Assembly (NCBI GenBank): GCA_022702705.1
Contig: CM040421.1
Location: 70,426,121-70,490,120 of the forward strand
Direction: 5' to 3'
DNA length: 64,000 nucleotides
Source of the DNA: Papilionanthe hookeriana x Papilionanthe teres
Lineage: Eukaryota > Streptophyta > Magnoliopsida > Asparagales > Orchidaceae
Position 1 is the stretch's first letter. Every line of letters starts with the position of its first letter. This document shows positions 59,434 through 64,000 of this stretch, piece after piece. Below the pieces are notes generated by a model, which was given only the letters and a program-made list of their open reading frames with translations, had not been told where the DNA came from and made no database searches. The translations under genes were made by a program, and so were the position numbers.

Positions 59434-61784
59434 GAGAGGGTGGAGGGCCTCCCAGGGGGAGTTAGGGACTAGGATCAGCTGCTCTTGGCAAGGGAAGAAC
59501 AACTGCAATGGCCACTGGGCATGGGGCAACTCAGCAAGGTGGAATTTCAATGCTTGGCTCCTTCCCATGTCTCGGCCATGTGGGTCACCCTCAGGGTCAG
59601 GAGGTCCAGGGCTTGAAGTTGGTGAAGGCAATTGGACTAGGACATGTGTAAAGTGTTTGAATCAAAGTAGAATGGGGTAAGGGTATATTTTGGCCAAATT
59701 TGGTCAAATGCATGGATTGGGCTAGGTGCACCTTCCCATGGCTAGTTTGGGCTAAAGATAAAGTGGTTTAGGTCAGCTTAATTAGTGGGGAAGGGTCACC
59801 ATCCAAGTACAATTAAGTTTAAGCATGGTTTAGCTGGAGTCATGGAAGTGGCTAATCCCCCTTAAGGGAATATGGAAAGGGCCTCCTCCTCTTGCCATCT
59901 TGGGTATGGTGAGGTGGAAAGTAGATTCCATGCCTCTCATGGCTCCCATGTGGCTCATGCATGGCTTCATGGCTCCATTTGGCTTGGGAAAAGATAAGTC
60001 AACTTTCATGGAGAAGAATTTTGTGAATTTTGGCATTTAGGGGTGATTTGGCATGAGGCTTAATTTGGAATCATTTGATGATGGGATTGGAACTTAGGGA
60101 ATGACTTTGATTAAATGGATGTCAAATGACAATGTCATATGGGCTTAAGGGTAGATTTTGGGCTCTTAAAAATGGTTTTAGATGGGCTTTTAAAGTGATT
60201 TAGGGAAGTGGGTTTTTTGATTTTAGGATGGGCTTTTGGGTGAAAATTTTGTGAAGGACCATGTCAAATAAATGTTGCAATTGGTTTAGGGATGTTTCAT
60301 GAATGGTTTGGAGTCAATTTGGTGTGATTTGGAATTGAATTGGTTTGAATTTGGGCCTCTTTGGTAAATGGCTCAATGTAGGTCAAATTGGGCTAACTTG
60401 GGCCAATGTTAGGCTAGGGTTAAAATTGATGTAAAATTAATGTTTGGAAATGTTTATGGGAGTGTTTCAAAGAGTTTTTGACTTTGGTTGGGTTTTGATT
60501 TTGGGGTTTGGGCTTATTTAGGTTAGGTTTGGGTTTAGGTCAAAATTGGGCCTTTTAGCTTTGGGTTGAATTTGAGTGGGGTTTGGGTCTAAATTTTGGG
60601 TAAATCATGTTAGTGTTTTGTTTTTGGGGATGTTAATGAAGGTTTAGAAAAGGTTTGGGGTTAATTGGAGTTGAATTGGGTTAGTTTGGGCTAAGTTTGG
60701 GTCATGGGTCCAAATTGGGCTTTAAGGTCAAAAGTGAAATTGGATTCAAATGCCAATAAAATTGAACTTAGATTTGGTCTAGATTGGTGTTGGGGGTGTT
60801 GAATTGAAGTTTAGAATTGAATTGGACCAGAATTTGGGTCAATTGGGTAGGTTTGGTTTGACATTGGGTTTATTTTGGGTTAAAATGGGTCAAATTGGGG
60901 ATTTTGACAAAAGTGGGGTAAATTGACAAAATTGGCCCATTGTGTAGTTAAATAAAATGAAATTGGGAATATTTGGGATTTTCTAGAATTTTCTGGGAAT
61001 TTTTGGAAATTTTTGGATTTTTGGGTCAAGAGGGGCATTTTGGGTATTTGGAGGGTATTGGGAGGTATTTTTGGAATTTTTGGTATTTTTGGATATGGAT
61101 GATTAATTTGAGTAATGTGGCAATGTTTGGGATTAGTTTTGAGGAATTTTGGGTATTTGGAGATTTTTTTGAAAAATTTGGGTAATTTCAAGGGTTTCGG
61201 GTAGGCTAGGCGGGTGTAGGGTCCCGGGGGTAAAAAAATGAAAATTTAAAAAATTGAAGATTGGGTAAATGTAAGTGGAATGAAATTATTTTGGTTGAGC
61301 TATGAAGCCATGTCAAGCCCACATGAGCCATGAAGGGACTCATTTCTGGCATTCACTATGTTGTTCCTAACCCTCTTAGCCAAGGGCTTAGGGGTTAAGG
61401 ACCATCCATGTGAATCACCTTCATGAGTCAGGAGGTCAAGTTGGGTATAGGTGTGGCTTTAGGAGGTGTGTGAAAGTGTAGTGTATAAGTGTAGTGTGTG
61501 TGTAAGTCAGCCCTCACTGCACCGTGCCACCTGGGCAGGGCCCTAAGTGCCAAAGAGTCCTATAAGAACTCATCCTTTAAACTTCCACATTTGATTTCAA
61601 CCCTCTAGGTGATTAGGGGTTTACAATCAAGTTTGTGGAGTTTGCAGGGAGTTAAGAAGTGGTTTGAATTTCTAAGTGGTGGGTCCCAATTCTAGTCCTC
61701 TAGGATGGTCAAAGGAAAAAGCCTAAGGCTAGATCCTAAGTGCTAAAGAGGAAAGAGAAGACCTCATCAAAAATGAGGTCAACA

Positions 61785-63618
61785 GGATGGCTATCAATTT
61801 AAGCTCCTCTGGTAACTAGGTTGAGTGGCTAGGCCTGAGCCGGTGGTCAGGTGGTCAGGCGAGCTAGTGAGGAAGCTTAAATGTGATTAAATTAGTTTTG
61901 GGGATGGCTTAGGGTGAAGCTATATATGGTTTAACCATAAATGGAAGCATATCCCTTAAATTAAGGGACCCTTGGTCCATGTCCCAAGTAGTTTGGACTA
62001 AGTGGATCTAGGGTGGTTCCTAGGGCCCACTTGACTGCTGTGGTGGACTTGACTTGGTCAATTTGGCTAGGTTTGGGTGACATTTGGGTTTTGGTTCACT
62101 TTGGGTCATTTGAGTTTAAGTTGGGCTAGGTTAGGTTCAAGCTTGGTTTAAGCCCAAATTATTGTTCAACATCATGTGTATGATTGTCACAAAGGTTTGA
62201 GAAGAGAATTGGAGTAATTTTGAGTTGATTTGGTTGGTGAATTCAGTGGAATTTCGACATTTGGTCATTTTTGGGCATGTTGGCTTAAACCTGGGTTTGG
62301 GTTAAGCTAGAGCTTGCCTAGGGTTTAATTAATGGTTCAATTTCATGTGGGTAATTGTTATGAAGGGTTTTATATATAAATTGGGTGGAGTTTTTGGGGG
62401 TTAAGGCATTCAATTTGGTGACATTTGGGTATGCGGCTAGTTTAGGGCAAAATTGGGGATTTTGACTTGGGCTAGTTTTGGGTGAGGTTTGGGCTTAAAT
62501 GTGGGTGAATTTTTGGATCAATTTGGTTTAGGGGATTGTTAAGAATAGTTTAGAATTCAAATTTGAGGAGATTGACTTGGCTAAAGGGCTGAATTTTTGG
62601 GGGATTTGGGTCATATGGTCAAAATTGGGCCTTCTTGGTTTGAGTTGAACTTGATATTGAAATTAGTCAAATTGGCTTAGATTTGGTTTCAATTGGGATA
62701 AGGGATGATTAATTTGAGTTTAGAATTGAAATTGGGGGAGATTGGGATCAATTGGGAGAACGTTGAAGGTGATTTTGACATTTTAGTTCTTAAGGGGCAG
62801 TTTGGAGCTTTTGGTCAAAATGGGTTAATTTGGTCAAATTGGGTCCAATGAAGTGGTTTTAATTGATTTTGGGGACATTTGGGATGATTTTAAAATTTTT
62901 TGGATTTTTGAAAATTTTGAATTTGGAGGAATGTTTTGGTAATTTTGGCTAATTTTGGGGTATTTTGGGAATTTTGAGAATTTTGATGTGTTTTAGGTAT
63001 TTGAGTGGTGGGGGACAATTTGAAATGATTTTTGGAGAAAATTAAATAATTTGGACAATTTTGGGAATTTTGGTCTGAATTAGGGTTGTATGGGAAATTT
63101 GGTAATTTAGTGGAGTTTAGGGTAAAAGGGTCAAAGATTGGAATTTTTGTTAAAATTGGGTGCCCATTGAGAATTTTAACCTCCTTGAGCCATGGACCAA
63201 GGGAAATCCCACTTTGGATCCTCCACGTGTTGGTTCTAGCCAAACCCTAGCCTAGGGCTAGGAGCTTGGGGAACCGCCTATATGAGTTTCCAAAGAAGTA
63301 GGGGATCAAGTGCAGGCATGTTTGGTTTAGGGTTGGGGTAGGAGTGTCAATGTAAAGTTTAGGTGTGCGTGTGTGAGAGCTTGACCATCCTGTAGGAAAC
63401 TCCTCTTAAGCTTCATTATGCTTTATCTCATCCTCCTAAGTACTTAGAGATTAGACTTTAAGCATTTTAAATTCCAAGTGAAGCAAAAAAGTGTTTTGAA
63501 TTTCTTTGTGGTAAAAGTTCCATCCCTAGTCTTCTAAGATAGTCACTAGAAAAGTCTTATGGCTAGATTCTAGGTTCTTCTAAAAAAAGTCTAGACCTCA
63601 ACAAAAGTGAGGTCAACA
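61785..63618 (-). mobile_element. Diverged further copy of the large repeat's terminal part
   Basis: Ends with GGTCAACA at 63611-63618, preceded by a GACCTCA/TGAGGTC hairpin. The last 400 bases (63220-63618) align loosely with 61380-61784. The middle is the same G/T-rich degenerate GGGTTTGGG-type sequence. No genes; the 62890-63243 frame is low complexity. Confidence 0.6.
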
Positions 63619-63629
63619 ACATGGTATTA

Positions 63630-63939
63630 TGATGAATCAGAATTATTGTCCAAAAATAAATGATAAAAATTGCGATGATTTCTTCATTTACTTTTCAATC
63701 TGACCAATTGAAATGTTAAAATTTGTTATGAAACATACAATCCAAAAGGGCTATGTGTTCAACAATAAAGTGCGAATCACATTCAATTTCATGGATGAGA
63801 ATGTAGTCCATGGGGTTGAGTGCAAATAAATAAGGAAATATACTTTGATAGGCATATAATTGGAGATTTTAGGGTGATAGACTAAAATCCTCAATTTGGT
63901 GTAAGTTTTTGGAAATTAGAGTGAGATATTAGCCCTCAT
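63630..63939 (+). repeat. Athila-type LTR fragment
   Basis: TTTACTTTTCAATCTGACCAATTG and GATATTAGCCCTCA match internal LTR segments at about 34077 and 34295 of the Athila LTR. The fragment is bounded by the two TGTTGACC-type termini on either side. Confidence 0.6.
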
Positions 63940-64000
63940 TGTTGACCTCATTTTTGATGAGGTCTTCCCTTCTTCTTTTTAGTGCTTAGGATCTAGCCTT
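63940..64000 (+). mobile_element. Start of another large TGTTGACC repeat, plus orientation
   Basis: TGTTGACCTCATTTTTGATGAGGTC and the following 35 bases are nearly identical to 6021-6080. The element continues beyond the window. Confidence 0.75.

Larger units (their letters stand above)
54396..61784 (-). mobile_element. Large non-coding LTR-like repeat, unit A (right, inverted copy)
   Basis: Aligns in reverse complement with 6021-13340 over its whole length, about 85-93% by eye in the better blocks. Anchors: 13300 with 54425, 12390 with 55310, the pentamer tract 11030-11260 with 56460-56760, 9180 with 58640, and 6021 with 61784. It ends in GGTCAACA preceded by the GACCTCAT/ATGAGGTC hairpin, and homology stops there. 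A 169-codon frame at 58707-59216 lies over the GC-rich promoter block and is judged non-coding. Confidence 0.72.

Noticed and set aside
60880..63243. Asn/Pro/Lys-rich frames on the minus strand (also 6564-6870 and 7426-7692)
   Set aside because: They come from degenerate CCCAAATT-type repeats where stops are rare; no domain and no conservation of frame between arms.

Overview
The window is plant nuclear DNA. It holds one intact intron-containing plastid-type gene set among nested, decayed Ty3/gypsy LTR retrotransposons, a LINE 3' end, AT microsatellites and very large non-coding repeats. The desaturase protein reads like an angiosperm sequence, and some residues look monocot-like, but no species can be named. 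Nothing bacterial (operons, ribosome binding sites, CRISPR) is present.

Layout. 1-2047 is the 3' half of a Tat/Ogre-lineage Ty3/gypsy pol (RNase H, integrase), full of frameshifts. It is followed by 2346-3940, a decayed extra ORF carrying an intronless ALKBH9/10-type AlkB (2-oxoglutarate/Fe(II) RNA demethylase) domain. 4640-5650 is an array of an 83-bp tandem repeat. 6021-17610 is a long non-coding repeat starting TGTTGACC and made of two tandem diverged units (A, B). The same pair returns in reverse order and orientation at 47936-61784 (B, then A), so about 30 kb lies inside a giant imperfect inverted repeat. 17.6-25.3 kb is gene-poor: 60-bp and 115-bp degenerate tandem repeats, three 262-bp tandem copies, an AT microsatellite and an RTE-like LINE 3' end.

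26101-31084 (minus strand) is the only apparently intact gene: a three-exon plastid stearoyl-ACP desaturase (SAD/FAB2 family) of 397 residues. It has a transit peptide, both diiron EExxH-type motifs and canonical splice sites. A 112-bp tandem duplication lies just upstream in its promoter region.

31860-47092 is a nested pair: a degraded Tat-like LTR/gag remnant interrupted by a 13.7-kb Athila-lineage element (33253-46930). The Athila element has both LTRs, a perfect 5-bp target-site duplication, PBS, PPT, gag-pol and two tandem copies of the extra ORF that Athila elements carry after integrase. All of its reading frames are broken. Other Athila-type LTR pieces lie at 47093-47935, 51684-53456 (solo LTR) and about 63630-63939.

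The most unusual observations are the AlkB domain behind a retrotransposon integrase, a PBS-like sequence embedded inside Athila LTRs, short GC-rich palindrome clusters at the same position in different Athila LTR families, and the giant inverted repeat around the desaturase gene. All similarity calls come from reading the sequence and from memory of protein families; no database search was run.
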